Below, piece by piece: positions 46,036 through 55,949 of a stretch of 64,000 nt of DNA (position 1 is its first letter; each line of letters opens with the position of its first letter). The translations under genes were made by a program, and so were the position numbers. The stretch spans positions 118,536 to 182,535 of the forward strand of contig JAPKBG010000001.1 of assembly GCA_028823485.1 (NCBI GenBank). Direction: 5' to 3'. Below the pieces are notes generated by a model. It was not told the DNA's origin, did no database searches, and worked only from the letters and a program-made list of their open reading frames with translations. Origin of the DNA: Methylophilaceae bacterium (GTDB lineage Bacteria > Pseudomonadota > Gammaproteobacteria > Burkholderiales > Methylophilaceae).

Positions 46036-46761
46036 TTAAAGCTGGCGTTCGTGGCAACCGTGTTTATCTACTCTTAAATAGCTGCCTTTCTCATACCAGT
46101 CGCCTAATACCCAACGCTCATAAGTGTTATTCTTAATGTGGTGTTGATGCTGCATAGGACGGTGAGTGTGGCCATGAATCAGCCTTGGTGGGCAGTCATG
46201 TTGTAAGAAAAGCGCCTCTACTGCAACTGTATTCACATCCATAATACTCATTGATTTAACTGACTTTTCCGCTTCACTTTTTCTACGAATTGATTCGATG
46301 TAATCAATGCGGTTTGATAATGGTTCGCTTAAAAATTGTGCTTTCCAAGCATCGCTACGCACTTCAGCTTTAAAGTGCTGGTAATCAACATCATCAGTAC
46401 ACAACATGTCGCCATGGCTCAGTAATGTTAATGTGCCATACAATGAAATAAGGCTGGGATCTGGGAGAATTCTGAGGTTGGCTGCCTTAGCAAACGTATC
46501 GCCGAGTAAAAAGTCTCGGTTGCCATGGATTAAGAAGAGTTCAACACCTTGTTGACTCAGTGTATTAAGCGCATGAATCGACTGCTCGTGTTTGCCTAGG
46601 GCTATGGCATCGTCACCCGCCCAGTATTCAAATAAATCACCTAATATATAGAGTGAATTTGCATGAATGGCAGTCTCTTGTAAAAAAGACACAAAGGCAT
46701 TGATTATCGCTGGGCGCGACTCACATAAATGTAAATCAGAAATAAATAAACTGTGATCCAT
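46036..46761 (-). CDS. lpxH: UDP-2,3-diacylglucosamine diphosphatase
   Basis: A 241-residue calcineurin-like phosphoesterase that cuts UDP-2,3-diacylglucosamine to lipid X in lipid A synthesis, on the cytoplasmic face of the inner membrane. Metal motifs are FISDLHLCESRP (D-x-H), YILGDLFEYWAGDD (G-D), IHGNRDFLLG (G-N-R-D), LLSHGDMLCTDD and LIHGHTHRPMQHQH (G-H-T-H). Length is normal. It converges with the FHA remnant, with only 4 bp between stops, and lies 31 bp after ppiB on the same strand. Confidence 0.95.
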   Translation of the reverse strand: MDHSLFISDLHLCESRPAIINAFVSFLQETAIHANSLYILGDLFEYWAGDDAIALGKHEQSIHALNTLSQQGVELFLIHGNRDFLLGDTFAKAANLRILPDPSLISLYGTLTLLSHGDMLCTDDVDYQHFKAEVRSDAWKAQFLSEPLSNRIDYIESIRRKSEAEKSVKSMSIMDVNTVAVEALFLQHDCPPRLIHGHTHRPMQHQHHIKNNTYERWVLGDWYEKGSYLRVDKHGCHERQL

Positions 46762-46792
46762 ATGAGTCGTTTTGTAAGGCTATATTACACCA

Positions 46793-47284
46793 TTAACAAA
46801 GCGTCGCTTTTTCGATGATAACAGGCTCAGCAGGCACATCTTGATGGCCCGCAGTTGTTGTCGTTCCAACTGCCTCAATTTTATCAACTACGTCCATACC
46901 TTCTGTTACTTTACCAAATACACAGTAGCCCCAGCCGCTAGATGTTGGTGAGGTGTGGTTGAGAAAGGCATTATCATTTGCATTGATGAAAAACTGGCTA
47001 CTTGCTGAGTCTGGAATGGATGTACGTGCCATTGCAATGGTGTACTTATCGTTGCTTAAGCCATTATCCGCTTCATTTTTGATTTCTGCTTCAGTCTCTT
47101 TTTGTTTCATATCGGCGTTGAAACCACCGGTTTGTAGCATGAAGTCTTTAATCACACGATGGAAAATAAGACCATCATAAAAGCCGCTTTCGACATATTG
47201 TAAAAAATTAGCAACAGTAATAGGTGCTTTTTCGGCATCGAGCTCAATCGTAATCTCGCCGTAATTGGTTAATAGTTTTACCAT
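46793..47284 (-). CDS. ppiB: Cytoplasmic cyclophilin-type peptidyl-prolyl isomerase
   Basis: A 163-residue cyclophilin without a signal peptide. It catalyses cis-trans isomerisation of proline bonds. Core motifs are [36 protein letters not shown] (catalytic Arg), [16 protein letters not shown] and [19 protein letters not shown]. It follows the periplasmic paralogue ppiA by 31 bp, and the two share about half of their residues by eye. It probably arose by duplication of ppiA or the reverse. Confidence 0.93.
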   Translation of the reverse strand: MVKLLTNYGEITIELDAEKAPITVANFLQYVESGFYDGLIFHRVIKDFMLQTGGFNADMKQKETEAEIKNEADNGLSNDKYTIAMARTSIPDSASSQFFINANDNAFLNHTSPTSSGWGYCVFGKVTEGMDVVDKIEAVGTTTTAGHQDVPAEPVIIEKATLC

Positions 47285-47315
47285 GGTAAATCCTTAAATT
47301 TTGTGAGGTTGTTCG

Positions 47316-47903
47316 TTATTTAGCCGCGACTTCTGAAAGTAGTGTCGCGCTTTTAATTTTGATGGCTTTTGTTGGCACATCAGTAAATCGTGAGATGCTG
47401 CCAGTTGGCGTGATGGCAATCTGTTTAACAACGTCCATGCCGCTAATTACACGGCCAAACACGCAATACCCAATTTTTGATGGTTCAGGGCCTGTGTGGT
47501 CTAGGAAAGCGTTGTCATTAAGATTGATAAAGAATTGAGCCGTAGCTGAGTCGGGGTCGGAAGTTCGTGCCATGGCGATTGATCCTGTGATGTTTTTCAG
47601 ACCATTGCTAGCTTCGTTTTTAACTGGTGCACGAGTTGGTTTTTCAAATAAGTCACGTTCAAAACCACCACCTTGAATCATAAAGCCATTAATCACACGG
47701 TGAAAGATGGTTTTTTTATAAAAGTCGTCTTTGATATATTGCAAGAAATTGGCAACTGTTTTTGGTGCTTTTTTAGGATAGAGTTCAACAATAAAATCAC
47801 CCTTATTTGTTTTGAACTCAACTTTCGTGGCTGCGTAACTGTTGCTTACTATGTTGGTTAACAGCAGTGCTAAAAGAAAACGCTTGATAATTAGGGTTTT
47901 CAT
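47316..47903 (-). CDS. ppiA: Periplasmic cyclophilin-type peptidyl-prolyl isomerase
   Basis: A 195-residue cyclophilin with a Sec signal peptide (MKTLIIKRFLLALLLTNIVS, cleavage after SYA). The start at ATG 47903 is preferred because it gives this signal and lies 5 bp after the upstream stop; an upstream in-frame start would overlap that gene. The core shows [54 protein letters not shown] and GYCVFGRVISGMDVVKQI. It helps fold exported proteins. Genes ppiA, ppiB and lpxH form a likely unit with the L,D-transpeptidase. Confidence 0.92.
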   Translation of the reverse strand: MKTLIIKRFLLALLLTNIVSNSYAATKVEFKTNKGDFIVELYPKKAPKTVANFLQYIKDDFYKKTIFHRVINGFMIQGGGFERDLFEKPTRAPVKNEASNGLKNITGSIAMARTSDPDSATAQFFINLNDNAFLDHTGPEPSKIGYCVFGRVISGMDVVKQIAITPTGSISRFTDVPTKAIKIKSATLLSEVAAK

Positions 47904-47908
47904 GATGA

Positions 47909-49210
47909 TTATGCCCCACCTTCGTAAATGATTTTCCATTGATTGTTTTCGTTTTTCCAATACTGTCTTTTACGCATTGTATTTTTCAAGGAAGGGCTTT
48001 GGTAGTATTGATCGAAGTTGACAACGATTATTTTGTCACCAATGGTTTTTTTTCCTTTTGTATGGCTATGCGTAGGGTAGCTGAACATGCTGACATTACT
48101 CACTTTAACCGTAAGGTTTGGTTTGCTTGATAGCACGCGACGCTTGTGTGCAGTCCATTCAGGTAACTTTCCTTTATTATAAAAAAAGTTGTTCGAATAG
48201 TTGCTTAAATATTGATTGGTGTTTTGTGACACCCAATCTGAACGCCAGCCCTCTAAAGCCTTATTCAGTGCTTTTAATTCTTTAGCTTTTTCTTCTACAC
48301 GGCTACTGTCAACCCATTTCACAGTATCAGAAATGATGACAGGGACGCCCCCATTTTTTAATACAGGCTGTAATTTTCCTAAGTCTGGGTTGCTAAGAAC
48401 AACACAGCCATTACTAGCACGTGGTGGTCTGCTGTAAGTATCTTGGGGTGTGCCATGTAACCAAATGCCATAACCTGTTTTATTGTTGTGGGTGTCTAGC
48501 TCATTAGGGTAGTTTAATGGGTATGCACCATCACCATAGAGGTCAGCTAATGGCGCTGTTATTTTTTTGTTAGAAAAATAAAGCCCGACTGGAGTGCGTT
48601 GATCACCTTCGACATTTTTATCAGCACCATTTTTACCGATAGTAACATAGTAATCTGCAACAGGCTGCAGACCATTGTTTGATTTTTTATATAGATACAG
48701 TCTGGATTTGACCGTGTCGATTAAAATTAAATGCTTTTGATTAGCATCCATTTTAAATGTGATATCTGGCACCATATTTTGATTGTCAGCAGAAAAATAG
48801 TGGTTGATACGTGTTCGTGCTTCCTCTCGCAAGCCCTCTACTTCTTCTGAGTCTGTGCCAGAAGATGATGGTGGAAGGTTGCCAAATGTGTTGAGTGCGC
48901 GACTCTGGGCACTCAGTAAGTCACCACGAATTAAATGGGCCAGTTTGAAGTTTGGTGTGGTGCGAATAAGCTCATTCACTGTGAGCATTGCTTGCTTAGT
49001 GTTGCCCTCAGTAATTTGCATGAGGCTTTTCACCAACAAACCTTCAACTAAATCTTTACCTGAGGTGCTTGAGAATACTTGTCCAGTTAACTTGCTTTGA
49101 TTCACTGCAGTTGCAGACCAAGGGAGTAGCATAAAGCAAACAACCAGCAGGTATTGCACAATCCTTATCGGAAGGAGTTTGAAAGTATTCATTCGTTTAA
49201 ATTTCATCAT
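47909..49210 (-). CDS. L,D-transpeptidase family protein with NTF2-like C-terminus
   Basis: A 433-residue exported protein. A signal segment (residues ~10-36, ending WSATA) is followed by a helical N-terminal part and an L,D-transpeptidase (YkuD) domain. This domain contains LILIDTVKSRLYLYKK, DQRTPVGLYF, YGIWLHGTP and the catalytic motif RASNGCVVLSN with the nucleophilic Cys. The C-terminal ~110 residues (EGWRSDWVSQNTNQYLSNYS, NQWKIIYEGGA) form an NTF2-like domain that also ends the next protein upstream. Such enzymes cross-link peptidoglycan or attach proteins to it. The cell-wall role is well supported; the exact bond is not. Confidence 0.87.
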   Translation of the reverse strand: MMKFKRMNTFKLLPIRIVQYLLVVCFMLLPWSATAVNQSKLTGQVFSSTSGKDLVEGLLVKSLMQITEGNTKQAMLTVNELIRTTPNFKLAHLIRGDLLSAQSRALNTFGNLPPSSSGTDSEEVEGLREEARTRINHYFSADNQNMVPDITFKMDANQKHLILIDTVKSRLYLYKKSNNGLQPVADYYVTIGKNGADKNVEGDQRTPVGLYFSNKKITAPLADLYGDGAYPLNYPNELDTHNNKTGYGIWLHGTPQDTYSRPPRASNGCVVLSNPDLGKLQPVLKNGGVPVIISDTVKWVDSSRVEEKAKELKALNKALEGWRSDWVSQNTNQYLSNYSNNFFYNKGKLPEWTAHKRRVLSSKPNLTVKVSNVSMFSYPTHSHTKGKKTIGDKIIVVNFDQYYQSPSLKNTMRKRQYWKNENNQWKIIYEGGA

Positions 49211-49249
49211 ATCTTACTTATACTACACTTAAAACCACATCAAATCGAT

Positions 49250-50257
49250 TTAGTTTGATGCCATTTCCTTTACAATCAACCATTTGCCACCATCTTTATT
49301 TAAAGAAAGTGTTTTAAATGTATGGATAACAGAGCGACCTTTTGCTTGGTAACGCTGTTTGAAACTAATTTCCGCATTGTTTTCGTCAATAACAGTCATT
49401 CTACGGTTACTTAAGTTTAAGCTAATACCAGACGGACTTGTTACACGTGTTTCACGTAATTTTTTCCAGCTATTAAGGCTTCTGCCTTTTGTTGATTTGA
49501 AATTGTCAGCATAGCTAGCAAGATAGTTGTTGATGTTTTGACCTGACCATGCCGCTGCCCACGCATCAACTGCCGCATTAACGTTATTTTCTACCTCACC
49601 TGTATTGTCAACAACAGTCTCAGCTTGCTTTTTAAGAGCTGGAATTGCTTTAGGTGTTGCTGGTGGTGTGGTAGGCATTGCTTTTCTAATTGGGCGTGTT
49701 GTTGTTGAGTTGTTAGTCGCGACTACTGTTTTCACGTTGTCACTAAACAAGTCTTTAATTAATGACAATTTGCTCTGTGCGCGTGAGTTTGCATTATCTA
49801 ATTTTAGTGCTTTGTCATAGGCTTCCGAAGCCATGCGCGCATAGATGTCACCTAAGTTTTCATGTGCGGTAGCATAGCTAGGATGTGTTTTTATCGCTGT
49901 TTCAAGCGATTTTTTTGCCAAGTCATATTTTCCAGCATCTGCATATAAAACAGCTAAGTTGTTATATGGCTCTGGCAGATTTGGATAGGTTTTGGTTAAT
50001 AACTTAAACGTTGTGATTGCCGCATCACGTTGACCACCTTCTGCTTGAATAATCCCTTTTGTAAACAAACCTTGTGCATCCTTTGGGTTTGCATCCAAAT
50101 AAGCATCAATACGCGTTAAAGCTTCTTCTTGTTGGCCTTGCTCTGCCATTGTTGAAATATCTTTTAATTCATCAGCAATAGTTACTGTCGCTGAGAACAT
50201 TAACGCTAACAATAATGGCGCTACAAACTTTTTACGTAGAATGTTGTGGATTGTCAT
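49250..50257 (-). CDS. TPR protein with NTF2-like C-terminal domain
   Basis: A 335-residue exported protein from ATG 50257, chosen because it gives a clean signal peptide (IHNILRKKFVAPLLLALMFS, ending TIA); a start 15 codons upstream is unlikely. Residues ~25-160 hold three to four tetratricopeptide repeats (GQQEEALTRIDAYLDANPKD, LPEPYNNLAVLYADAGKYDL). A Thr/Pro-rich linker follows. The C-terminal domain starts AVDAWAAAWSGQNINNYLAS and ends GKWLIVKEMASN, matching the C-terminus of the neighbouring L,D-transpeptidase. A shared binding partner in the periplasm is likely. Confidence 0.85.
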   Translation of the reverse strand: MTIHNILRKKFVAPLLLALMFSATVTIADELKDISTMAEQGQQEEALTRIDAYLDANPKDAQGLFTKGIIQAEGGQRDAAITTFKLLTKTYPNLPEPYNNLAVLYADAGKYDLAKKSLETAIKTHPSYATAHENLGDIYARMASEAYDKALKLDNANSRAQSKLSLIKDLFSDNVKTVVATNNSTTTRPIRKAMPTTPPATPKAIPALKKQAETVVDNTGEVENNVNAAVDAWAAAWSGQNINNYLASYADNFKSTKGRSLNSWKKLRETRVTSPSGISLNLSNRRMTVIDENNAEISFKQRYQAKGRSVIHTFKTLSLNKDGGKWLIVKEMASN

Positions 50258-50412
50258 TGTGATATACTTAAATTTGGTTGGTAATACACTGTATTCTACC
50301 AACAGGACTGCTAATATCCAATAGACTTATGGGCTTTCAAGGTAAATAATTGTTCTTAAATTGGGCTGTTAGATTGTTTTATTGCTAGATTCACCCTCAG
50401 AAATGCGAACGA

Positions 50413-51774
50413 ATGCTAAAAATTTATAATACGTTAACGCGTAACAAAGAAACATTTACCCCTATTCAATCCAATCAAGTTCGCATGTATGTCTGCGGCA
50501 TGACTGTGTATGACTATTGTCATTTAGGCCATGCCCGTGTCATGGTCGTTTTTGATCTAGTTTCACGCTGGTTTCGCACCTCTGATTATGCAGTGACGTA
50601 TGTGCGTAATATCACCGATGTTGACGATAAAATCATTAATCGCGCCAATGAAAATAATGAGACGATTGCCGAGCTGACTCAGCGGTTTATTGATGCCATG
50701 GACGAAGATGCGGCTAAGCTTGGCGTGATTCGCCCTGATAACGAGCCGCGAGCGACTGCCCATATTGATGCCATGGTTGAAATGATCCAGACTTTGGTTG
50801 AAAGGGGGAGTGCCTACACTGCTGATAATGGCGATGTGTTTTATGCCGTACGCAGCTTTGATGGCTATGGCAAGCTTTCTGGTAAGAGTTTGGATGATTT
50901 GCGCGCGGGGGAACGGGTAGAAGTCGATACGTTTAAAAGAGATCCGTTAGACTTTGTGTTGTGGAAGTCAGTGAAGCCAAACGAGCCACATTGGGATTCG
51001 CCTTGGGGCGCGGGTCGCCCAGGGTGGCATATTGAGTGCTCAGCCATGAGTGCAAAGCACTTGGGTGAACATTTTGACATTCACGGCGGCGGACAAGATT
51101 TGCAATTTCCACACCATGAAAACGAGATTGCACAAAGTGAAGCGGCACACAATTGTCAAATGGCTAACTATTGGATGCATAACGGTTTTGTACGTGTTGA
51201 TGATGAAAAAATGTCTAAGTCTTTGGGCAACTTTTTCACCATTAGAACGGTGTTGGAGCAATATGATCCAGAGGTTGTTCGCTTCTTTATTTTACGCGCG
51301 CATTACCGTAGTCCTCTTAACTATAGTGATAAGCATTTAGACGGTGCTAAGGCGGCGCTGACGAGGCTTTATAACGCGTTGCGTGATGTAGAAACCACAT
51401 CGGATGCGATTGATTGGTCTCACCTTGAAGCATTGCGATTTAAAGCAGCTATGGACGATGACTTTAATACGCCAGAAGCTATTGCGGTGTTGTTTGATTT
51501 AGCGAATGAGGTGAATACAAACAAAGCGACTGAAGCTGCTAATTTACTGAAAAATCTAGCAGGTGTGATTGGTTTGTTAGCGCAGGGTACTGATGCGTTT
51601 ATGCAAGGTGAAGCGGCAAATATTGTATTAGATATTGATGGCTTAATCAAAGCACGGATAGATGCGAAAGCAGCCAAAAATTATGCGGAAGCTGACCGTA
51701 TTCGACAAGAATTAGCCGATTCAGGCATCGCATTGGAAGACACGCCGCAAGGCACGACTTGGCGTAAGGCATAA
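50413..51774 (+). CDS. cysS: Cysteinyl-tRNA synthetase
   Basis: A 453-residue class I tRNA synthetase. The HIGH-type signature lies in [20 protein letters not shown], and zinc ligands are in the Cys of [11 protein letters not shown] and the [29 protein letters not shown] region. [13 protein letters not shown] is the KMSKS loop. The DALR-type anticodon domain and the end [12 protein letters not shown] are normal. It is divergent from the TPR/L,D-transpeptidase unit and has 155 bp upstream from the chosen TPR start. Confidence 0.97.
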   Translation: MLKIYNTLTRNKETFTPIQSNQVRMYVCGMTVYDYCHLGHARVMVVFDLVSRWFRTSDYAVTYVRNITDVDDKIINRANENNETIAELTQRFIDAMDEDAAKLGVIRPDNEPRATAHIDAMVEMIQTLVERGSAYTADNGDVFYAVRSFDGYGKLSGKSLDDLRAGERVEVDTFKRDPLDFVLWKSVKPNEPHWDSPWGAGRPGWHIECSAMSAKHLGEHFDIHGGGQDLQFPHHENEIAQSEAAHNCQMANYWMHNGFVRVDDEKMSKSLGNFFTIRTVLEQYDPEVVRFFILRAHYRSPLNYSDKHLDGAKAALTRLYNALRDVETTSDAIDWSHLEALRFKAAMDDDFNTPEAIAVLFDLANEVNTNKATEAANLLKNLAGVIGLLAQGTDAFMQGEAANIVLDIDGLIKARIDAKAAKNYAEADRIRQELADSGIALEDTPQGTTWRKA

Positions 51775-51868
51775 CGACGCAATTTTAAGCGAGCCTTTTT
51801 GATTGCTTCTTCATTTAATGCGCTAGAATAAGCTCTATTGTTAAATGATTTAGTTAGAAAGCATCGTT

Positions 51869-53095
51869 ATGCCAGTTAAACTCACTACCCCGATTGCGTC
51901 ATCCTTATTGCCAGTTAACGGTATTACCCTTGGCTTTGCTGAAGCTAATGTGCGTAAAGCGAATCGCAAAGATGTCCTTGTGATGCAGCTAGCTGAAGGT
52001 ACGCATGTGAGTGGCGTGTTTACGCAAAATAAATTTTGCGCTGCGCCAGTCATTGTTTGTAAGCAACATTTAGCTGCGACAAATGACATTCGCGCGCTAC
52101 TCGTGAATACAGGCAATGCTAATGCTGGCACTGGTGAGTTGGGGCTGCAACATGCCAAACAAAGTTGTGATGCCTTAGCTGGACTGCTTAATTTAAGCAG
52201 TGACCAAATTTTGCCGTTTTCAACCGGCGTGATTTTGGAGCCGTTGCCAGTCGATAGAATTGTGAATGCTTTGCCAGCAGCCATCGTTAATTTAAAAGCA
52301 GATAACTGGCTCAATGCCGCTGAGTCAATTATGACGACCGACATCTTGCCTAAAGCAACATCGCGGCAATTAACCATTGACGGCAAGACTATTACCATCA
52401 CAGGTATAAGCAAAGGCTCTGGCATGATTCATCCTAATATGGCGACTATGTTGGGCTATGTGGCAACAGATGCAGCCATCAGCAAGCCAGCTTTAGATGT
52501 CATTATTGATTATGCCGTGAATAAGTCATTTAACTGCATAACGGTAGATGGTGATACCAGTACCAATGATAGTTTTATCATCATGGCAACTAACCTAGCG
52601 GGCAATGCAGAAATTACAGAAGATAGTGCTGACTTTGTCGCACTGCGTGATGTAATGACCGAAGTCGGAGTTGAGCTGGCACAAGCCATTGTGCGCGATG
52701 GCGAGGGAGCGACTAAATTTATGACTATTCAAGTTGAGCATGGTAAAGATGCGGCTGAGTGTCGAAAAGTGGCTTATACGATTGCGCACTCACCCTTGGT
52801 TAAAACTGCCTTTTTTGCTTCTGATCCTAATTTAGGCCGGATTCTTGCAGCCATTGGTTATGCGGATGTTGACGATTTAGATGTCAATGTATTGTCTCTT
52901 TACTTGGGAGGTGTGTTGGTGGCTGAACATGGCTGTATCTCGCCTAGTTATCAAGAGGAGGAAGGCGTTGCCGTGATGCAAGAAGAAGATATTTTAGTCC
53001 GTGTTGACTTAAACCGCGGACAGGCTGACGCGACTATTTGGACTTGCGACTTTAGTTATGATTACGTCAAGATTAACGCTGACTATCGTAGCTAA
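51869..53095 (+). CDS. argJ: Bifunctional ornithine acetyltransferase/N-acetylglutamate synthase
   Basis: A 408-residue ArgJ, which recycles the acetyl group in arginine synthesis. It self-cleaves before the nucleophilic Thr in [11 protein letters not shown], giving alpha and beta chains. Other motifs are [47 protein letters not shown] ([16 protein letters not shown]), [14 protein letters not shown] and REGEGATKF-like ([10 protein letters not shown]). The C-terminus [20 protein letters not shown] is intact. It is followed by a DUF815 ATPase gene 6 bp on, a common betaproteobacterial neighbour. Confidence 0.96.
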   Translation: MPVKLTTPIASSLLPVNGITLGFAEANVRKANRKDVLVMQLAEGTHVSGVFTQNKFCAAPVIVCKQHLAATNDIRALLVNTGNANAGTGELGLQHAKQSCDALAGLLNLSSDQILPFSTGVILEPLPVDRIVNALPAAIVNLKADNWLNAAESIMTTDILPKATSRQLTIDGKTITITGISKGSGMIHPNMATMLGYVATDAAISKPALDVIIDYAVNKSFNCITVDGDTSTNDSFIIMATNLAGNAEITEDSADFVALRDVMTEVGVELAQAIVRDGEGATKFMTIQVEHGKDAAECRKVAYTIAHSPLVKTAFFASDPNLGRILAAIGYADVDDLDVNVLSLYLGGVLVAEHGCISPSYQEEEGVAVMQEEDILVRVDLNRGQADATIWTCDFSYDYVKINADYRS

Positions 53096-53101
53096 ACGTT
53101 G

Positions 53102-53965
53102 ATGACTCAACCTTTTGATAACCTTATTTCGCGAGCTGAACAGTTAATCAGCCGTCTAGAATGCGCACTACAATCAACTGCACCTGAGGTTGACTGGAAT
53201 GCGATTGCTTGGCGATGGGTTGGCGTGAATGGCAAAGGTGGCTTGCAAGCCATTACACATCCGCATCAAATACATTTAGACAATATACAGTTTGTAGATA
53301 CACAAAAAAAAGAGATTATTAGAAATACGCGTCAGTTTCTACAGGGAATTTCTGCAAATAACATGTTGCTAACTGGTGCGCGAGGAACAGGTAAGTCATC
53401 CTTAATTAAAGCCTTGTTAACCGAGTTTTCAGCAAAAGGGTTACGCCTGATTGAAGTGGAAAAGCATGATTTGGTACACCTGCCTGAGATTGTTGATTTA
53501 ATTAGAAAGCGATCTGAAAAATTCATCATTTATTGCGATGACTTAACCTTTGAAGCGAATGATATTGCTTATAAAGCATTAAAAGTTGCACTGGACGGAT
53601 CTATCGTATCAACCTCAGGTAACGTCTTGGTTTACGCCACGTCAAACCGTAAAAACCTAATGCCAGAGCTGATGGCCGATAACTTGGCAACGACAACTGA
53701 GGGTGGTGAAATACGGCCTAACGATACGATTGAAGAAAAATTAGCCTTGGCAGAGCGCTTCGGTTTGTGGCTTTCTTTTTATACTTTTGATCAAAATGAA
53801 TATTTAGCCATTGCTGCCCACTGGCTAAAGGTTTATGACGTTGACTTTGATGGCGCTGCAAAAAAAGCAGCATTACAGTTCACGTATACAAGAGGTGCGC
53901 GTAGTGGTCGTGTGGCCTACCAATTTGCACGGGATTATGCAGGGCAGTTAAAGCTTGATGACTAA
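53102..53965 (+). CDS. DUF815 AAA-type ATPase
   Basis: A 287-residue ATPase of the DUF815 family. Walker A is TGARGTGKSSLIKAL and Walker B FIIYCDDLTFEANDIAYKAL. ATSNRKNLMPELMADN and GLWLSFYTFDQNEYLAIA follow in the AAA small domain. ATG 53102 is preferred to the TTG one codon earlier. Function is unknown; family members are found beside argJ and mutT in many betaproteobacteria. The stop overlaps the mutT start by 8 bp, so translation is coupled. Confidence 0.9.
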   Translation: MTQPFDNLISRAEQLISRLECALQSTAPEVDWNAIAWRWVGVNGKGGLQAITHPHQIHLDNIQFVDTQKKEIIRNTRQFLQGISANNMLLTGARGTGKSSLIKALLTEFSAKGLRLIEVEKHDLVHLPEIVDLIRKRSEKFIIYCDDLTFEANDIAYKALKVALDGSIVSTSGNVLVYATSNRKNLMPELMADNLATTTEGGEIRPNDTIEEKLALAERFGLWLSFYTFDQNEYLAIAAHWLKVYDVDFDGAAKKAALQFTYTRGARSGRVAYQFARDYAGQLKLDD

Positions 53966-54383
53966 AGCTGTTCATAAAGTTACACATGTTGCTGTTGCTA
54001 TTTTAAAAAAATATAACGGCGAATTTCTATTGGCGAGTCGACCAGCAGGTAAGCCTTGGACTGGCTGGTGGGAGTTTCCTGGGGGAAAAATTGAGGTGGG
54101 AGAAACGGCAGAGCAAGCGCTTGTTAGAGAGTTGGAAGAGGAGGTGAATATAGTGCCAACTGACTTTCAGCCATGGATGCAAAAGCAATTTGCTTATCCA
54201 GAGACCCATGATTCACCAGCTAAAAGCGTTCACCTACACTTTTTTTTTGTCACACGGTGGCAAGGAGAGCTAACACCGAAAGAAGGGCAAGAGCTGTCCT
54301 GGCAACTGCCCAACCAAGTGAGAGTGGCGCCAGTATTGCCAGCTAACGTGCCTATTATAGAGGCACTGGCAGGACTAAGCTAA
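53958..54383 (+). CDS. mutT: MutT/Nudix hydrolase
   Basis: A 141-residue Nudix hydrolase of the MutT type, which removes 8-oxo-dGTP from the nucleotide pool. The Nudix box G-x5-E-x7-R-E-x2-E-E-x-G is present as GGKIEVGETAEQALVRELEE, with the last position EEVNI, so the final Gly of the box is Asn here. RPAGKPWTGWWEFPGGK is typical of MutT. It overlaps the DUF815 gene and ends 16 bp before the convergent copper chaperone gene. Confidence 0.92.
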   Translation: MTKAVHKVTHVAVAILKKYNGEFLLASRPAGKPWTGWWEFPGGKIEVGETAEQALVRELEEEVNIVPTDFQPWMQKQFAYPETHDSPAKSVHLHFFFVTRWQGELTPKEGQELSWQLPNQVRVAPVLPANVPIIEALAGLS

Positions 54384-54399
54384 ATAGACGTATTAACGA

Positions 54400-54840
54400 T
54401 TAGGTGGGGCTTTTAACTGGCGCGGTAATGTGTTGTTCTGTGATTTTTCCGCTTGCATCTTCAAAGCAAAGTTTAAAGCTTACTTTTTGACCTGCTTTAA
54501 ATGGTTCTTTTAAGTCAAATAACATCAGGTGAAAGCTGCCTGACTTCAGTTCGACAGGTTTATTGGGCTCTAGCGGCAATTCATCTAGCATGCGCATTTT
54601 CATTACGCCATCATTCATGGTCATGCTATGAATCTCTACTGAGCCAGCGGCATCGATTGCTTCCGCATACACTAATGTGCTTTTTATTGGGCTTTTTAGC
54701 GTCATATAAGCGGCACCGACTTCTTGGCCGGGTATATTTTCTCTTACCCATGCATCTGAGATAGACACCTCAGTGTTGACCTGAGATTTGCAAGCCGTTA
54801 TTAATAAAATAAGTGGAATAAGCTTTAGTAGTTTAATCAT
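54400..54840 (-). CDS. PCu(A)C-family copper chaperone lipoprotein
   Basis: A 146-residue periplasmic copper chaperone (DUF461/PCu(A)C). It has a lipoprotein signal (LIPLILLITACKSQ, lipobox ITAC). The Cu(I) motif H-x-M-x(about 10)-M then H-x-M appears as EIHSMTMNDGVMKMRML and SGSFHLMLFDLKEPF. The protein delivers copper to cytochrome oxidase in relatives. With the bufferin locus at 18-20 kb it gives the cell two separate periplasmic copper-handling routes. It is followed by the yacG cluster on the same strand. Confidence 0.9.
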   Translation of the reverse strand: MIKLLKLIPLILLITACKSQVNTEVSISDAWVRENIPGQEVGAAYMTLKSPIKSTLVYAEAIDAAGSVEIHSMTMNDGVMKMRMLDELPLEPNKPVELKSGSFHLMLFDLKEPFKAGQKVSFKLCFEDASGKITEQHITAPVKSPT

Positions 54841-54875
54841 GAGTATCTCGTATGAAAAGTGTTTTGATTGTCGGG

Positions 54876-55076
54876 TTAGTTCAGGTCATCAACATCTATT
54901 GAGGCTGGTTTTTCAGGAATTTTGTAGCTCTCACTTGCCCATTCACCTAAGTCCATTAGCTTGCAACGTTCTGAGCAAAAAGGGCGGTAGGGATTTTTCG
55001 GCGTAAAGTCTGACAAGATTTTACAGCTCGGGCAGGCAACTTGTTTAATCTTTGAGGCTGGTTTTTCTTGTTGCAT
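54876..55076 (-). CDS. yacG: DNA gyrase inhibitor YacG
   Basis: A 66-residue zinc protein with the YacG four-Cys pattern: C-x2-C in VACPSCKILSDF and C-x3-C in PFCSERCKLMDLGEWASESY. In E. coli it binds and inhibits gyrase. It is the last gene of pilD-coaE-zapD-yacG, the usual proteobacterial order, and lies about 69 bp after zapD. Confidence 0.92.
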   Translation of the reverse strand: MQQEKPASKIKQVACPSCKILSDFTPKNPYRPFCSERCKLMDLGEWASESYKIPEKPASIDVDDLN

Positions 55077-55144
55077 GGCTTTATTTGTCAGTAGCTTTCT
55101 GTTAAATCGGCTTCTATCAATTGAGTTTGTAAACGTTCAATATT

Positions 55145-55906
55145 CTACATCAAATTGCACAGCGTCATTTTGAAATGTATATCATCATTACATGCCTGCG
55201 CTTTTTCGTTAAGGCTCATTGAATGAAAGCGGACATTGAGGGCATATTTATTCGCACTAATTTCAGGAAAGCAGCCGCAATTATCGATTATATTGATTTG
55301 AAGTAGCTGCGTTGGCTTCGGTGAGGTAATAGATTTTTGGTAGTTACCGTCGGTTGCTATGCAATCATTTTCGACGCCACTCGAGCGTAGTAAATGCAAA
55401 ATGATTTTAATGCTTTCGTACATCGGTAATAGTTGAGATAGCCAAACATCAAAATCTTGGCCCCGCTTTTCTAGACTTTGGTTAAGCCAATAGTGATAAG
55501 ATGGTAGGTCAAACTGGCATGCCCCACCAGGAATGCTGGAACGTTTTTTGATGCTCATGAGCCAATTGTTGTCACGTATTGATTGCCCAATTTTGCTGTT
55601 CTCGGCACGCAGTGTGGCAACACTCTTTTTTGTGTCTTCTAGGGTTTGGCTTAATACTCCGGTTGAAATGTTGGGATTGCCTATCAAGCTTTGCATGGAA
55701 AGGATTTGTCTATCCAGCTCATGCATAATGTCGACTTTAATATCTGTACGATCGATTAATTCTAACATCTGCAATAATAGAATGAGCGCGCTGTGATGGT
55801 TATTTTGATCGCCAGCATTTACGTGGAACAGCACTTTTTTGAAGATATTTTCTAACCTCAAAAGTGCGCGTATGCGTTCGTTAAATGGATATTCGTAATT
55901 AGGCAA
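55145..55906 (-). CDS. zapD: Cell division protein ZapD
   Basis: A 253-residue ZapD (YacF), which bundles FtsZ filaments at the division site. The family N-terminus is YEYPFNERIRALLRLENIFK, followed by DVKVDIM-like HELDRQI segments, RRSSIPGGACQFDLPSYHYW and WLSQLLPMYESIKIILHLLR. The C-terminal half matches in length but is less conserved. No ATG suits the N-terminus; TTG at 55906 is the best start. It lies 43 bp after coaE. Confidence 0.9.
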   Translation of the reverse strand: MPNYEYPFNERIRALLRLENIFKKVLFHVNAGDQNNHHSALILLLQMLELIDRTDIKVDIMHELDRQILSMQSLIGNPNISTGVLSQTLEDTKKSVATLRAENSKIGQSIRDNNWLMSIKKRSSIPGGACQFDLPSYHYWLNQSLEKRGQDFDVWLSQLLPMYESIKIILHLLRSSGVENDCIATDGNYQKSITSPKPTQLLQINIIDNCGCFPEISANKYALNVRFHSMSLNEKAQACNDDIHFKMTLCNLM

Positions 55907-55949
55907 TGTTGTAATAATGTGCAGCTTTAGCTGATGAAGTTGATGTGCA

